This document shows, in pieces, positions 1 through 7,826 of a stretch of DNA of 64,000 nucleotides (within the stretch, counting starts at the first letter, position 1; the number at the start of each line of letters is the position of its first letter). Both the position numbers and the translations under genes were made by a program. The notes under the pieces are model-generated. The model did no database searches. It was given only the letters and a program-made list of their open reading frames with translations, and was not told the DNA's origin. Origin of the DNA: Achromobacter agilis (GTDB lineage Bacteria > Pseudomonadota > Gammaproteobacteria > Burkholderiales > Burkholderiaceae_B); NCBI RefSeq assembly GCF_900496965.1, contig NZ_UFQB01000028.1, forward strand, positions 1 to 64,000, given 5' to 3'.

Positions 1-85
1 TGGTGCCCAGGAGAGGACTCGAACCTCCACACCTTGCGGCACATGGACCTGAACCATGCGCGTCTACCAATTCCGCCACCTGGGC
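1..85 (-). tRNA. tRNA-Leu (anticodon CAG), copy 1
   Basis: Read on the minus strand this is a class II tRNA beginning GCCCAGGTGG and ending CTGGGCACCA, with an encoded CCA tail. The anticodon arm has a CATGG/CCATG stem around the loop TTCAGGT, so the anticodon is CAG, which decodes CUG, the dominant Leu codon in GC-rich genomes. The T-arm GTTCGAGTC is intact. It is base-for-base identical to the copy at 971-1055. Transcription runs out of the left edge of the window. Confidence 0.97.
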
Positions 86-147
86 GCTGTCGCTTCACTT
101 GTCGCTTCGCTTTCGCGTTGTTTCTTGTTCAGCAGCAGAGGAATGAG

Positions 148-176
148 ATTATGCATACTTTTTTGAAAGTGTGCAA
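148..176 (-). promoter_or_regulatory. Probable sigma70 promoter for tRNA-Leu copy 1
   Basis: On the minus strand a TTGCAC -35-like hexamer (171-176) is followed after exactly 17 bp by CATAAT (148-153). The predicted start near 141 lies about 55 nt upstream of the tRNA 5' end. The -10 is good (5 of 6), the -35 only moderate. Confidence 0.4.
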
Positions 177-231
177 GTCGTGTGGCATTTTTTTCACTTT
201 TATTTGGAGCCGGGCTGCTTTCGACTTTCGA

Positions 232-237
232 TATAGT
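232..237 (+). promoter_or_regulatory. -10 element close to the DTW gene start
   Basis: TATAGT lies 8 bp before the ATG at 246, so transcription would begin at about 244, almost on the start codon. No Shine-Dalgarno sequence precedes that ATG. This fits a leaderless mRNA, but no -35 hexamer is clear. Confidence 0.3.
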
Positions 238-245
238 GTCGCCCC

Positions 246-857
246 ATGTCTCGTCCTCTTTGCACGCGCTGCCTGCGCCCGCTATCGCACTGCCTGTGCG
301 CGCTGATTCCCTCGCTTGCCTGCCGTACTCGCGTGGTGGTGCTTCAGCATCCCAGCGAGGCGCGCCATGCCTTGAATACGGCGCGGCTGGCGGTGCTGGG
401 GCTGGCCGGCTCGCGCCGCGTGGTGGGCGAGTATTTTTCGCAGGAGGATTGGGCGGCGCCCGGCTACGCGCCGCGCCTGCTGTTTCCCGGCGAGGACGCC
501 GAGGTGCTGTCGCCAGGTTACGGCCAGGATCTGGCCATGCCCATACAGTTGATCGTGCCGGACGGCACCTGGGGGCATGCGCGCAAGCTGCTGCACATCA
601 ACCCCGGCCTGGCGGCTTTGCCACGCGTGATGCTGCCCGCCGGGTTGTCCACGCGCTACCGGGTCCGCCACGCCGACGTGCCTGGCGCGCTGTCCACGAT
701 CGAAGCCGTGACGCATGCGTTGAACGCCCTCGAGGCGCCGCGCAATTTCGATGCCTTGCTCAAGCCGTTCGAAGCATTGATCGATGGGCAGATCGAGGGG
801 ATGGGCGCTGATCTTTACGCGCGGCACCACTTGAACCGCAAGGTGCCGTGGCGTTAA
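246..857 (+). CDS. tapT: DTW-domain tRNA-uridine aminocarboxypropyltransferase (YfiP/TapT family)
   Basis: The 203-residue protein has the hallmarks of the DTW family: an N-terminal cysteine cluster (C6, C9, C16, C18) that probably binds zinc, a DGTW motif at 106-109 followed by a basic stretch, and a TIEA motif at 151-154. Characterised members such as E. coli YfiP transfer the 3-amino-3-carboxypropyl group of S-adenosylmethionine to U47 in the tRNA variable loop, giving acp3U47. The gene sits alone on the plus strand between two tRNA-Leu genes read the other way. Those Leu tRNAs have long variable arms and are not typical substrates, while tRNA-Val at 7495 has a U at position 47. There is no ribosome binding site, and a -10 box sits close to the start. 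The family call is firm; the exact substrate set is inferred. Confidence 0.88.
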   Translation: MSRPLCTRCLRPLSHCLCALIPSLACRTRVVVLQHPSEARHALNTARLAVLGLAGSRRVVGEYFSQEDWAAPGYAPRLLFPGEDAEVLSPGYGQDLAMPIQLIVPDGTWGHARKLLHINPGLAALPRVMLPAGLSTRYRVRHADVPGALSTIEAVTHALNALEAPRNFDALLKPFEALIDGQIEGMGADLYARHHLNRKVPWR

Positions 858-890
858 AGGAAAGAAAGGGAAGGGGGGCGGAAAAGCGAA

Positions 891-920
891 CGCCCCGAAA
901 ACCTTGCGATTTTCGGGGCG
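891..920 (-). terminator. Hairpin terminator after tRNA-Leu copy 2
   Basis: A perfect 11-bp stem (891-901 with 910-920) encloses an 8-nt loop. It lies between the end of the DTW gene and the 3' end of the tRNA-Leu at 971. Read on the minus strand it is followed by a mildly T-rich stretch (TTCGCTTTTCC), so it most likely ends the tRNA transcript. It could serve both directions. Confidence 0.6.
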
Positions 921-970
921 CTTCAGCCGTTGCCACCAGGACGAAATGCACTGTCCTGATTAAAATTCCG

Positions 971-1055
971 TGGTGCCCAGGAGAGGACTCGAACCTCCAC
1001 ACCTTGCGGCACATGGACCTGAACCATGCGCGTCTACCAATTCCGCCACCTGGGC
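971..1055 (-). tRNA. tRNA-Leu (anticodon CAG), copy 2
   Basis: Identical over all 85 bases, CCA included, to the copy at 1-85, with the same TTCAGGT anticodon loop. The flanks differ between the two copies, so only the tRNA itself is duplicated. A hairpin terminator lies about 50 nt downstream on the minus strand. Confidence 0.97.
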
Positions 1056-1108
1056 ACTGAGAGATACTGTCAGAATGATGTGATACGCTGCGGCTCTGGT
1101 TGCATCGG

Positions 1109-1132
1109 TTTAGTTAAAATACATTAACTAAA
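1109..1132. repeat. AT-rich perfect inverted repeat between tRNA-Leu and rnr
   Basis: TTTAGTTAA (1109-1117) and TTAACTAAA (1124-1132) are perfect 9-bp arms around AATACA. The block stands out in GC-rich surroundings and lies in the divergent region between tRNA-Leu (minus) and rnr (plus). It could be an operator, a promoter UP region, or chance; the binding protein is unknown. Confidence 0.6.
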
Positions 1133-1209
1133 TATATGCATTCAGGGTGCAGTTGGATTTACAATCCCGACCTTACAATCCGAATTCACATCGAATTTCA
1201 GATCGAGTT

Positions 1210-1229
1210 TTTAGATCTCTTTAGATCTC
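1210..1229. repeat. Tandem 10-bp direct repeat upstream of rnr
   Basis: TTTAGATCTC occurs twice with no gap (1210-1219, 1220-1229), about 90 bp upstream of the rnr start. Each unit contains the palindrome AGATCT, and the 10-bp period places both copies on the same DNA face. Confidence 0.5.
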
Positions 1230-1316
1230 GTTTAATCCCTTCTGACCATTTTCTGCTTCAGTGTTCAGCCTTGGGCGAACCACAGAAGCTGCGCATTATA
1301 TACGGAAATTTTAGCT

Positions 1317-3791
1317 TTGGCAAAACGATCGAATAACGAATCGAATAACAACAGATCAACACCCTTGCCCGAAGCGCCGCCGGACTTCGACCCTGATGTA
1401 CCGTCTCGTGAAGCCATCCTGAAAGCGCTGCGTGCCGCGGGCTCGCCGTTGTCTCCGGTGGAGCTGGCCGAGCGCATGGGCATCGAGCGCGCGGCAACGA
1501 TGGTGGGGTTCGAGCGCCGGCTGGGCGCGATGGAGCGCGACGGGCAATTGATGCCCAATCGCAAGGGCGTGCTGCTGCTCGCCACCAAACTGGACTTCAT
1601 CGCCGGCAAGGTGCTGGGTCATCGCGACGGCTTCGGCTTTCTGTTGCGCGACGACGGCGGGCCCGACCTGTTCCTGTCGCCGCGCGAAATGCTCAAGGTG
1701 CTGCACGGCGATCGCGTGCTGGTGAAGCCCGCGGGCGAATACCGAGGCAAGCCGGAAGGCACCATCGTGGAGGTCATCGAACGCCGCACCAATAAACTGG
1801 TGGGGCGCTTCCTGCATGAGCACGGGCTGTCCATCGTCGTGCCCGAAGACCAGCGCATCAAGCACGACATCCTGATTCCTCCCAGCGACACCAATGGCGC
1901 CCAGCATGGGCAGGTGGTCGCGGTGGAAATCATGGAGCAGCCGACCCGCCACACGCAGCCGCTGGGCCGTGTGGCCGAGGTCCTGGGCGAGATCGACGAT
2001 CCCGGCATGGAAATCGAGATCGCGGTGCGCAAGTTCGACGTGCCCGTCGAGTTTTCGGAAGCCGCCCGCAAGCAGGCCGCGCGCCTGCCGGACGTGGTCC
2101 GCAAGGCTGATCTCAAGGACCGCATCGACCTGCGCGACGTGCCGCTCATCACGATCGACGGCGAGGACGCGCGCGACTTCGACGATGCGGTGTATTGCGA
2201 ACCCGTCGAACTGGGCACGGGCCAACGCAAGCGTCCCGGCTGGCGCCTGCTGGTGGCCATCGCCGACGTGAGCCACTACGTACGCCCGGGCGATGCGCTG
2301 GACGACGACGCGATCGAACGCGGCACCAGCGTGTATTTCCCGCGCCGGGTCATTCCGATGCTGCCGGAGTCCCTGTCCAATGGCCTGTGTTCGCTGAATC
2401 CGGACGTCGACCGCCTGGTGCTGGTCTGCGACATGGTCATCCCGGCCAGCGGCGCCAAGGCCGGCACCGTCACCGCCTATCAGTTCTACAACGCGGTCAT
2501 GCATTCGCATGCGCGCACCACCTATACGAATATCTGGGCCGCCTTGCAGCAGCCCGGCGGCCCGGCCGCGCACGCCATGCGCAGCGTGATGCCGCAGGTC
2601 CAGCATCTGTACGAACTCTTCCAACTGCTTTCGCAGGGGCGCAAGAAGCGCGGCGCCATCGACTTCGACACCGTCGAGACCAAGATCGTCTGCAATGAGC
2701 TCGGCCGTATCGAACAGATCGTGCCCTCCGTGCGCAATGATGCGCACAAGCTGATCGAAGAGTGCATGCTGGCCGCCAACACCTGCGCGGCCGACTTCAT
2801 GACGCGCAGCAAGCATCCCGGCCTGTACCGTATCCACGAAGGCCCCACGCCGGAACGCCTGCAGTCGCTGCGCGAATTCCTGCGCACGATGGGCTTGTCG
2901 CTGGGCGGCGGCGATACGCCGACCGCCAAGGATTACGGGGACTTCCTCGAATCGGTGCGCGGACGCCCCGACTACCAGCTGCTGCAGACCATGTGCCTGC
3001 GCTCCATGCAGCAGGCCGTCTACAGCCCCGACAACATGGGCCACTTCGGCCTGGCGTACCCGGGCTATAGCCATTTCACGTCGCCGATCCGCCGCTATCC
3101 CGACCTGCTGACGCACCGGGTGATCAAGGCCCTGCTGGCTGGCCAGCGCTACATTCCCAGCCTGGACGACCAGCCGGTGGTCATCGGCCGCACCCAGCGC
3201 GAACATGAGCACGCCATCTGGGAAAAGATGGGCCTGGTCCTGTCGGCCAGCGAGCGCCGCGCCGACGAGGCCTCGCGCGACGTCGAAGCCTGGCTCAAGT
3301 GCTGGTTCGTCAAGGAGCGCGTGGGCGAAGACTTCAGCGGCACCGTCACCGGCGTCGCCAGCTTCGGCATCTTCGTCACGCTGGACACGCTGCACGTCGA
3401 AGGGCTGGTGCATGTCTCGGAACTGGGCGGCGAGTACTTCCAGTTCAACGACGCCCTGCACGAACTGCGCGGCGAACGCACGGGGATGCGCTACCGCCTG
3501 ACCGACAAGGTGCAGGTGCAGGTATCGCGCGTGGACCTGGAGGCGCGCCGCATCGAGTTCCGCCTGGTGCAGGGCACGAGCTTCGATGCGCTGCGCAAGG
3601 CGGCTGCCCGCGGGCCCGACGAGCCGGCGCGCCGCGTGAAAAAGGCGGCTTCCCCGAAGCCGGCCGCCCTGAAAGGCCAGACCGCCAAGGAGCGGCGCGC
3701 CGAGGCCAAGAAGGCCAGCAAGCCGCCCAGGGCGCCCAAGGCATCGAAGCGGGCGGCGCCCGCCAAGAAGGCCGCGCACAAGCGCCATTGA
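1317..3791 (+). CDS. rnr: Ribonuclease R
   Basis: The 824-residue protein has the full RNase R layout: an N-terminal winged-helix segment (about 30-90), cold-shock-type OB folds, the RNB catalytic domain with its aspartate-rich DGEDARDFDD motif near residue 281, an S1 RNA-binding domain near 650-745, and a long Lys/Ala/Pro-rich basic tail from about 765. It is the processive 3'-5' exoribonuclease that degrades structured RNA and takes part in rRNA quality control. The first usable start is TTG at 1317; the next in-frame ATG would remove part of the winged helix. A TATATA box at 1297-1302 is only about 15 bp before this TTG, so either the leader is very short or that box is not the promoter. 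rlmB follows, as in many proteobacteria. Confidence 0.95.
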   Translation: MAKRSNNESNNNRSTPLPEAPPDFDPDVPSREAILKALRAAGSPLSPVELAERMGIERAATMVGFERRLGAMERDGQLMPNRKGVLLLATKLDFIAGKVLGHRDGFGFLLRDDGGPDLFLSPREMLKVLHGDRVLVKPAGEYRGKPEGTIVEVIERRTNKLVGRFLHEHGLSIVVPEDQRIKHDILIPPSDTNGAQHGQVVAVEIMEQPTRHTQPLGRVAEVLGEIDDPGMEIEIAVRKFDVPVEFSEAARKQAARLPDVVRKADLKDRIDLRDVPLITIDGEDARDFDDAVYCEPVELGTGQRKRPGWRLLVAIADVSHYVRPGDALDDDAIERGTSVYFPRRVIPMLPESLSNGLCSLNPDVDRLVLVCDMVIPASGAKAGTVTAYQFYNAVMHSHARTTYTNIWAALQQPGGPAAHAMRSVMPQVQHLYELFQLLSQGRKKRGAIDFDTVETKIVCNELGRIEQIVPSVRNDAHKLIEECMLAANTCAADFMTRSKHPGLYRIHEGPTPERLQSLREFLRTMGLSLGGGDTPTAKDYGDFLESVRGRPDYQLLQTMCLRSMQQAVYSPDNMGHFGLAYPGYSHFTSPIRRYPDLLTHRVIKALLAGQRYIPSLDDQPVVIGRTQREHEHAIWEKMGLVLSASERRADEASRDVEAWLKCWFVKERVGEDFSGTVTGVASFGIFVTLDTLHVEGLVHVSELGGEYFQFNDALHELRGERTGMRYRLTDKVQVQVSRVDLEARRIEFRLVQGTSFDALRKAAARGPDEPARRVKKAASPKPAALKGQTAKERRAEAKKASKPPRAPKASKRAAPAKKAAHKRH

Positions 3792-3854
3792 TTCCCTTTT
3801 ATGGCCAGGCCGTCGTTTGGCGGCCGAGCCATACGGCGAGCCATAAGGGGTAAC

Positions 3855-3935
3855 ATTGCATTTATTGCCGGCCTGGTCCGGTGGCCCGCCCCGCTCTGGG
3901 GCGGGTATTCGTTTATCTAAAGGTATTGCATTTAT
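3855..3935 (+). repeat. 11-bp direct repeat in the rnr-rlmB gap
   Basis: ATTGCATTTAT occurs at 3855-3865 and again at 3925-3935, where it includes the first bases of the rlmB start codon. The GC-rich hairpin at 3885-3905 lies between the copies. Confidence 0.55.
3885..3905 (+). terminator. GC-rich hairpin between rnr and rlmB (attenuator or weak terminator)
   Basis: CCCGCCCC (3885-3892) pairs perfectly with GGGGCGGG (3898-3905) around a 5-nt loop and is followed by the partly T-rich TATTCGTTTATC. It may reduce read-through from rnr into rlmB. There is no long T-run. Confidence 0.4.
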
Positions 3936-4671
3936 GGCGTCGACCCAAGTTCTGGCCGGGTTTCACGCGGTTGTCGCGCGGCTGCGCCACGCCCCCGAAT
4001 CGATCAGGGAAATCTATGTAGAGGCATCGCGCCGCGACAAGCGGATGCAGGCGTTCATCGAGCAGGCCGAAAAAGCGGGCCGCCGCCTGCATCCGGTGCC
4101 GATGGAGCGCCTGGACGGCCTGGCCCGCGGCACCCGCCACCAGGGCGTGGTGGCGCTGGCGGACGAGCGTCAACTGGCGGTGGACGTGGATGAGGTGCTC
4201 GACGTGATCGAAGGCCCGCCGCTGCTGCTGATCCTGGACGGCGTGACCGACCCGCACAACCTGGGCGCCTGCCTGCGCACCGCCGACGCCGCCGGCGTGC
4301 ACGCGGTCATCGCGCCGCGCGACCGGGCCGTCGGCCTGAACGCGACGGTGCAGCGCGTGGCCTGCGGCGCGGCCGACACGGTGCCCTACCTGATGGTGAC
4401 CAACCTGGCGCGCACGATGCGTGGCCTGAAAGACCGCGGCGTCTGGCTGGTGGGCACCGATGACCAGGCCACCGACAGCATGCACCAGATCGATGCGCGC
4501 CAGCCGATGGCGTGGGTCATGGGGGCGGAGGGCGAGGGCATGCGCCGCCTGACGCGCGAAACCTGCGACCAACTGGTCAACATCCCGATGCTGGGTTCGG
4601 TCGAAAGCCTGAACGTCAGCGTGGCCAGCGCCGTCTGCCTGTATGAAACCGTGCGCCAGCGCCGGCCCTGA
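3934..4671 (+). CDS. rlmB: 23S rRNA (guanosine-2251 2'-O)-methyltransferase
   Basis: This 245-residue SpoU/TrmH-family methyltransferase has a small N-terminal substrate-binding domain (about 1-75) and a C-terminal trefoil-knot SAM domain. Visible family motifs are [11 protein letters not shown] near 102-112, the [10 protein letters not shown] segment, and a final SLNVSVASA motif. RlmB methylates the ribose of G2251 in the peptidyl-transferase P-loop. The ATG at 3934 was chosen because AAAGG precedes it and the family begins there; the open frame upstream lacks family similarity. The rnr-rlmB order is conserved, but a hairpin in the 142-bp gap may uncouple their expression. Confidence 0.93.
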   Translation: MASTQVLAGFHAVVARLRHAPESIREIYVEASRRDKRMQAFIEQAEKAGRRLHPVPMERLDGLARGTRHQGVVALADERQLAVDVDEVLDVIEGPPLLLILDGVTDPHNLGACLRTADAAGVHAVIAPRDRAVGLNATVQRVACGAADTVPYLMVTNLARTMRGLKDRGVWLVGTDDQATDSMHQIDARQPMAWVMGAEGEGMRRLTRETCDQLVNIPMLGSVESLNVSVASAVCLYETVRQRRP

Positions 4672-4730
4672 TCCGTCTGCTACGACTCCCTGCTAGACAG
4701 CAGTTCTTTTTCTTATCGCTTCCGCCCATC

Positions 4731-5975
4731 ATGCACGAGAACGGCTTTACCACCACTATCCTCCATTCCGACCGCAAGCAATCCGTCGAGCACGGAGCGG
4801 TGCACAAGCCGATGCATCCGTCGTCGGAATTCGCGTACGACGACGCGCGCGAACTCGCTGCCGTGTTCCAGGGCAAGGCGGGCTTCACCTACGCGCGCCA
4901 GGGCACGCCCACCACGACCGCGTTGGAAGCCAAGATCAGCCAGATGGAAGCCGGCAAGGGCACGGTCAGCTTCGCGACCGGCATGGCCGCGCTGGCCGCC
5001 ATCTTCACCACGCTGCTGCGCCGCGGCGACCACCTGGTGTCGAGCCAGTACGTGTTCGGCAATACCAACAGCCTCTTCGGCACGCTGCAGGAACTGGGCG
5101 TCGAGATCACTTTCGTGGACGCGACGGACTCCTCGCAGGTGCGCGCCGCCATCCAGCCCAACACCCGCATGGTCTTCACCGAGACCATCGCCAATCCGGG
5201 CACGCAGGTCGCCGACCTGGCCGTGATCGGCGAGATCTGCCGCGAGAAGGGCCTGGTCTACGTCGTGGACAACACCCTGACCTCGCCCTGGATGTTCCGC
5301 CCCGCCTCCGTGGGCGCTTCGCTGGTGATGAACTCGCTGTCCAAGTACATCGGCGGCCACGGCAACGCGCTGGGCGGCGCGGTCACGGACACCGGCCTGT
5401 ACGACTGGTCGGGCTATGCCAATATCTATGAGGCCTATCGCAAGGGGCCGGCCACCGGCTGGGGCCTCACCCAGATCAAGAAGAAGGGCCTGCGCGACAT
5501 GGGCGGAACGCTGGCGGCTGAACCCGCGCACCGCATTGCGGTGGGCGCCGAGACGCTGGCCCTGCGTATGGCCAAGCACTGCGCCAACGCGCTGGCGCTG
5601 GCGCGCTTCCTGGAAGAACACCCCGGCGTGGCCAAGGTGCATTATCCCGGCCTGGCCAGCCACCCGCAGCATGCGCGCTCGGCGGCGCTGTTCGGTTCGC
5701 GTTTCGGCGGCTTGCTGGGCGTGGAGCTGGCCGACGGCGTGAACTGCTTCGACTTCCTGAACCGTCTGCGCGTGGTGCTCATGGCCACTCACCTGGGCGA
5801 CACCCGCAGCCTGGCGCTGCCCGCCGCCCACACGATCTATTACGAGATGGGCGCCGAGCGCCGCAAGCAGATGGGCATCGCGGACAGCCTCATCCGCGTG
5901 TCGGTGGGCATCGAGGACGAAGCCGATTTGCTGTTTGATTTCGATCAGGCGCTCAACGGCTGTCTGAACGGATAA
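4731..5975 (+). CDS. Cys/Met-metabolism PLP-dependent enzyme (cystathionine gamma-synthase / O-acylhomoserine sulfhydrylase family)
   Basis: A 414-residue fold-type I PLP enzyme. K205 in the SLSKYIGGHGN motif is the expected Schiff-base lysine and D180 the ring-nitrogen aspartate; YARQGTPT near 54-61 and FATGMAA near 81-87 are family signatures. Enzymes of this family join activated homoserine with cysteine or sulfide, or cleave cystathionine or methionine. The specific activity cannot be settled from motifs. Isolated members like this one are usually annotated only as cystathionine gamma-synthase family. It lies on its own between rlmB and a dioxygenase gene, with short gaps on both sides and no visible riboswitch in its 59-bp leader. 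Confidence 0.85.
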   Translation: MHENGFTTTILHSDRKQSVEHGAVHKPMHPSSEFAYDDARELAAVFQGKAGFTYARQGTPTTTALEAKISQMEAGKGTVSFATGMAALAAIFTTLLRRGDHLVSSQYVFGNTNSLFGTLQELGVEITFVDATDSSQVRAAIQPNTRMVFTETIANPGTQVADLAVIGEICREKGLVYVVDNTLTSPWMFRPASVGASLVMNSLSKYIGGHGNALGGAVTDTGLYDWSGYANIYEAYRKGPATGWGLTQIKKKGLRDMGGTLAAEPAHRIAVGAETLALRMAKHCANALALARFLEEHPGVAKVHYPGLASHPQHARSAALFGSRFGGLLGVELADGVNCFDFLNRLRVVLMATHLGDTRSLALPAAHTIYYEMGAERRKQMGIADSLIRVSVGIEDEADLLFDFDQALNGCLNG

Positions 5976-6032
5976 TGCTGCACGCGCGCGGCCGACGCCG
6001 CGCGCGTGCGCAACGCAAACGGGGTGGGGCTT

Positions 6033-6713
6033 ATGCTCATACAGATAGCAGAAATTTTCACGAGTGAAGAAGCCGCGGACATCCGGCGCCGCCTGGATGC
6101 GGCCGATTGGGTGGACGGCAAAGTAACGGCTGGCCTCCAGTCCGCCGAGGTAAAGCACAATCGCCAACTGCCCGAGCAGCATCCTCTCGCCCAGGAGCTG
6201 GGCAACCTGATCCTGCAGCGGCTGGCCGGCAGCAACCTGTTCATGTCGGCGGCGCTGCCCCGCAAGATCTTTCCGCCGCTCTTCAATCGCTATGAAGGCG
6301 GCGAGGCTTTCGGCTATCACGTGGACAATGCCGTGCGCGGCATCGCCGGCACCGCCGAGCGCGTGCGCACGGATCTGTCGGCCACGCTGTTCTTCTCCGA
6401 ACCCGATACCTACGACGGCGGCGAGCTCGTCATCGACGACACCTACGGTCCGCGCGCGGTGAAGCTGCCGGCGGGGCATATGGTGCTGTATCCCGGCACC
6501 AGTCTGCACAAGGTCAACCCGGTCACGCGCGGCGCGCGCGTTTCGTCCTTCTTCTGGATGCAAAGCCTGGTGCGCGAAGACAGCCAGCGCGCCTTGCTCC
6601 TGGACATGGACGTGGCGATCCAGCGCTTGAACCAGGATGCCGCGGGGCATCCCTCCATCGTGCAGTTGACCGGGATTTATCACAATTTGCTGCGTCGATG
6701 GGCCGACGTCTGA
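6033..6713 (+). CDS. PKHD-type Fe(II)/2-oxoglutarate dioxygenase (PiuC/YbiX family)
   Basis: The 226-residue protein has the double-stranded beta-helix iron site H96-x-D98 with H159 and the 2-oxoglutarate-binding R169. Its sequence follows the PKHD hydroxylase family often found beside TonB-dependent siderophore receptors. Here no receptor is adjacent, although the tonB operon lies 1.1 kb downstream past hup and a tRNA. The ATG at 6033 has a purine-rich GGGGTGGGG sequence just upstream; the ATG at 6006 has no such site. The substrate is unknown. Family assignment is firm, and a link to iron is inference from the family. Confidence 0.88.
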   Translation: MLIQIAEIFTSEEAADIRRRLDAADWVDGKVTAGLQSAEVKHNRQLPEQHPLAQELGNLILQRLAGSNLFMSAALPRKIFPPLFNRYEGGEAFGYHVDNAVRGIAGTAERVRTDLSATLFFSEPDTYDGGELVIDDTYGPRAVKLPAGHMVLYPGTSLHKVNPVTRGARVSSFFWMQSLVREDSQRALLLDMDVAIQRLNQDAAGHPSIVQLTGIYHNLLRRWADV

Positions 6714-7067
6714 CGCAACATTGATGCGTCGTAACGCAGTGTCGCGCAAACGCCGAATTGCGCGTTTCTGTTTATTGCGAAAACGGCCAAAAGCTAGTAT
6801 TGGCGCGGGTTATGGTGAGGTTTTCGCTTGACAGCCGCGCCACGCCAAGGCCTAATACACCTCTGCGTCGCTGACGATTCGAAGGCTTTTTGCCATTGGA
6901 TCCTAAGCGGCGCAGCAGTTTAAAAGTTGTGCTTTGCAGCGCAAGAAAAAAGTTTATCCACTGTCTGTTCGTCGTTTGTCGGGTCTTGCGTCTTTCGTGG
7001 CGTCCAATCATGACGGCCATGGACTGCACCTCCGGCAGACTCCACACCTTGTGAGGGGTACACCTGC
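6714..7067. other. 354-bp gap before hup: promoter and leader
   Basis: No protein-coding signal is visible. The left end holds two mutually exclusive short stems near 6744-6767 followed by a T-rich stretch, possibly a weak terminator for the dioxygenase gene. A TTGACA/TAATAC promoter lies at 6828-6858, leaving about 200 nt of hup leader with an A-rich tract near 6943-6952. Confidence 0.6.
6828..6858 (+). promoter_or_regulatory. Probable sigma70 promoter for hup
   Basis: A perfect -35 TTGACA (6828-6833) is followed by TAATAC (6853-6858). The spacer is 19 bp, longer than ideal; CTAATA one base earlier would give 18 bp. It would give a leader of about 200 nt. Confidence 0.5.
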
Positions 7068-7340
7068 ATGAACAAAACCGAACTCATCGATCACATCGCC
7101 AGCAAGGCCGACATCTCCAAGGCTGCTGCCGGCCGTTCGCTCGACGCCCTGATCGGTGCCGTCAAGACCACCCTGAAGAAGGGCGGTACGGTTACGTTGG
7201 TTGGCTTTGGTACGTTTGCCGTGTCGGCCCGCGCCGCTCGCACCGGCCGCAACCCGCGCACGGGCGAAACCATCAAGATCAAGAAGGCCAAGGTGCCGAA
7301 GTTCCGTCCGGGCAAGGCCCTGAAGGACGCCGTCAACTAA
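7068..7340 (+). CDS. hupB: HU-family DNA-binding protein
   Basis: The 90-residue protein is a complete HU subunit. It starts [11 protein letters not shown], has the helical dimerisation part to about 45, the GFGTF turn near 46-50, and the RTGRNPRTG beta-ribbon arm near 57-65 that intercalates into DNA at a proline. HU dimers bend and compact DNA and act in replication, recombination and promoter architecture. The ribosome binding site TGAGGGG lies about 8 nt upstream. The gene is monocistronic, with a long leader and tRNA-Val behind its own promoter downstream. Only the alpha/beta subunit label is uncertain. Confidence 0.95.
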   Translation: MNKTELIDHIASKADISKAAAGRSLDALIGAVKTTLKKGGTVTLVGFGTFAVSARAARTGRNPRTGETIKIKKAKVPKFRPGKALKDAVN

Positions 7341-7379
7341 TGGGCGGCAGGCAGGTCGCAGGGCGTGGTTCCTCGCGAT

Positions 7380-7408
7380 TTGCCGACAAGTGCGCGGTCC
7401 GGTATACT
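7380..7408 (+). promoter_or_regulatory. Sigma70 promoter for tRNA-Val
   Basis: TTGCCG (7380-7385), a 17-bp spacer and TATACT (7403-7408) form a near-consensus promoter. The predicted start near 7415 lies about 80 nt before the tRNA 5' end. Confidence 0.6.
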
Positions 7409-7494
7409 CCGGCCCGCGTATTGCTTTTGAGTGCCCCGGTTGGCAGTTGCTTGTACGGATTTTCGCGAATTTCGTCTTGAGGCTGCATCAGAAA

Positions 7495-7570
7495 GGGTGC
7501 TTAGCTCAGTTGGTAGAGCGGCGCCCTTACAAGGCGTAGGTCACAGGTTCGACCCCTGTAGCACCCACCA
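7495..7570 (+). tRNA. tRNA-Val (anticodon TAC)
   Basis: A 76-nt class I tRNA with encoded CCA. The acceptor GGGTGCT pairs with AGCACCC, the D-arm is GCTCAGTTGGTAGAGC, the anticodon loop CTTACAA gives anticodon TAC, the variable loop is AGGTC, and the T-loop is GTTCGACCC. A strong intrinsic terminator starts 20 nt downstream. Confidence 0.97.
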
Positions 7571-7589
7571 AAAGCATTGCATTACGCAG

Positions 7590-7625
7590 AAAACCCGCAC
7601 ACGTCGCCGTGGCGGGTTTTTTGTT
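7590..7625 (+). terminator. Intrinsic terminator of tRNA-Val
   Basis: AAAACCCGC (7590-7598) pairs with GCGGGTTTT (7612-7620), followed by further T residues. Confidence 0.88.
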
Positions 7626-7711
7626 TTGCGCGTCCCTTATTTCCGGCCATTTTGTCGCATCCGGTTTGACCTTGATCAGCAGTGTTGCGCGGTTTCAGAC
7701 GAAATAGAACG

Positions 7712-7726
7712 TGCGAATCATTCGCA
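7712..7726 (+). promoter_or_regulatory. Fur box upstream of tonB
   Basis: TGCGAAT-C-ATTCGCA is a perfect 7-1-7 palindrome in an AT-rich patch 101 bp before tonB. It matches the GCGAATNATTCGC-type core of proteobacterial Fur sites. Iron-replete Fur would repress tonB-exbB-exbD here, as is usual for this operon. Confidence 0.75.
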
Positions 7727-7826
7727 TTTAAGATATTATTATTGGCTTGTACCGGCCAGCCGGCGCCGCCTTGGCGTGCGCGTCTTTCTCCGCAGGCCGG
7801 ATAAGTCAATGCACCCTGGCTGATTC

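Noticed and set aside
1..1055. Two identical tRNA genes as attachment sites of an integrated element
   Set aside because: Only a chromosomal tRNA-modification gene lies between them; no integrase or foreign genes are present and the identity stops at the tRNA ends.
1356..3788. An 810-codon open frame on the minus strand opposite rnr
   Set aside because: It mirrors the GC-biased codons of rnr, has low-complexity His/Arg/Gly-rich translation, no ribosome binding site and no recognisable domain.
4713..6749. A 678-codon minus-strand frame across the PLP-enzyme and dioxygenase genes
   Set aside because: It spans two well-supported plus-strand genes and shows only shadow-type composition.
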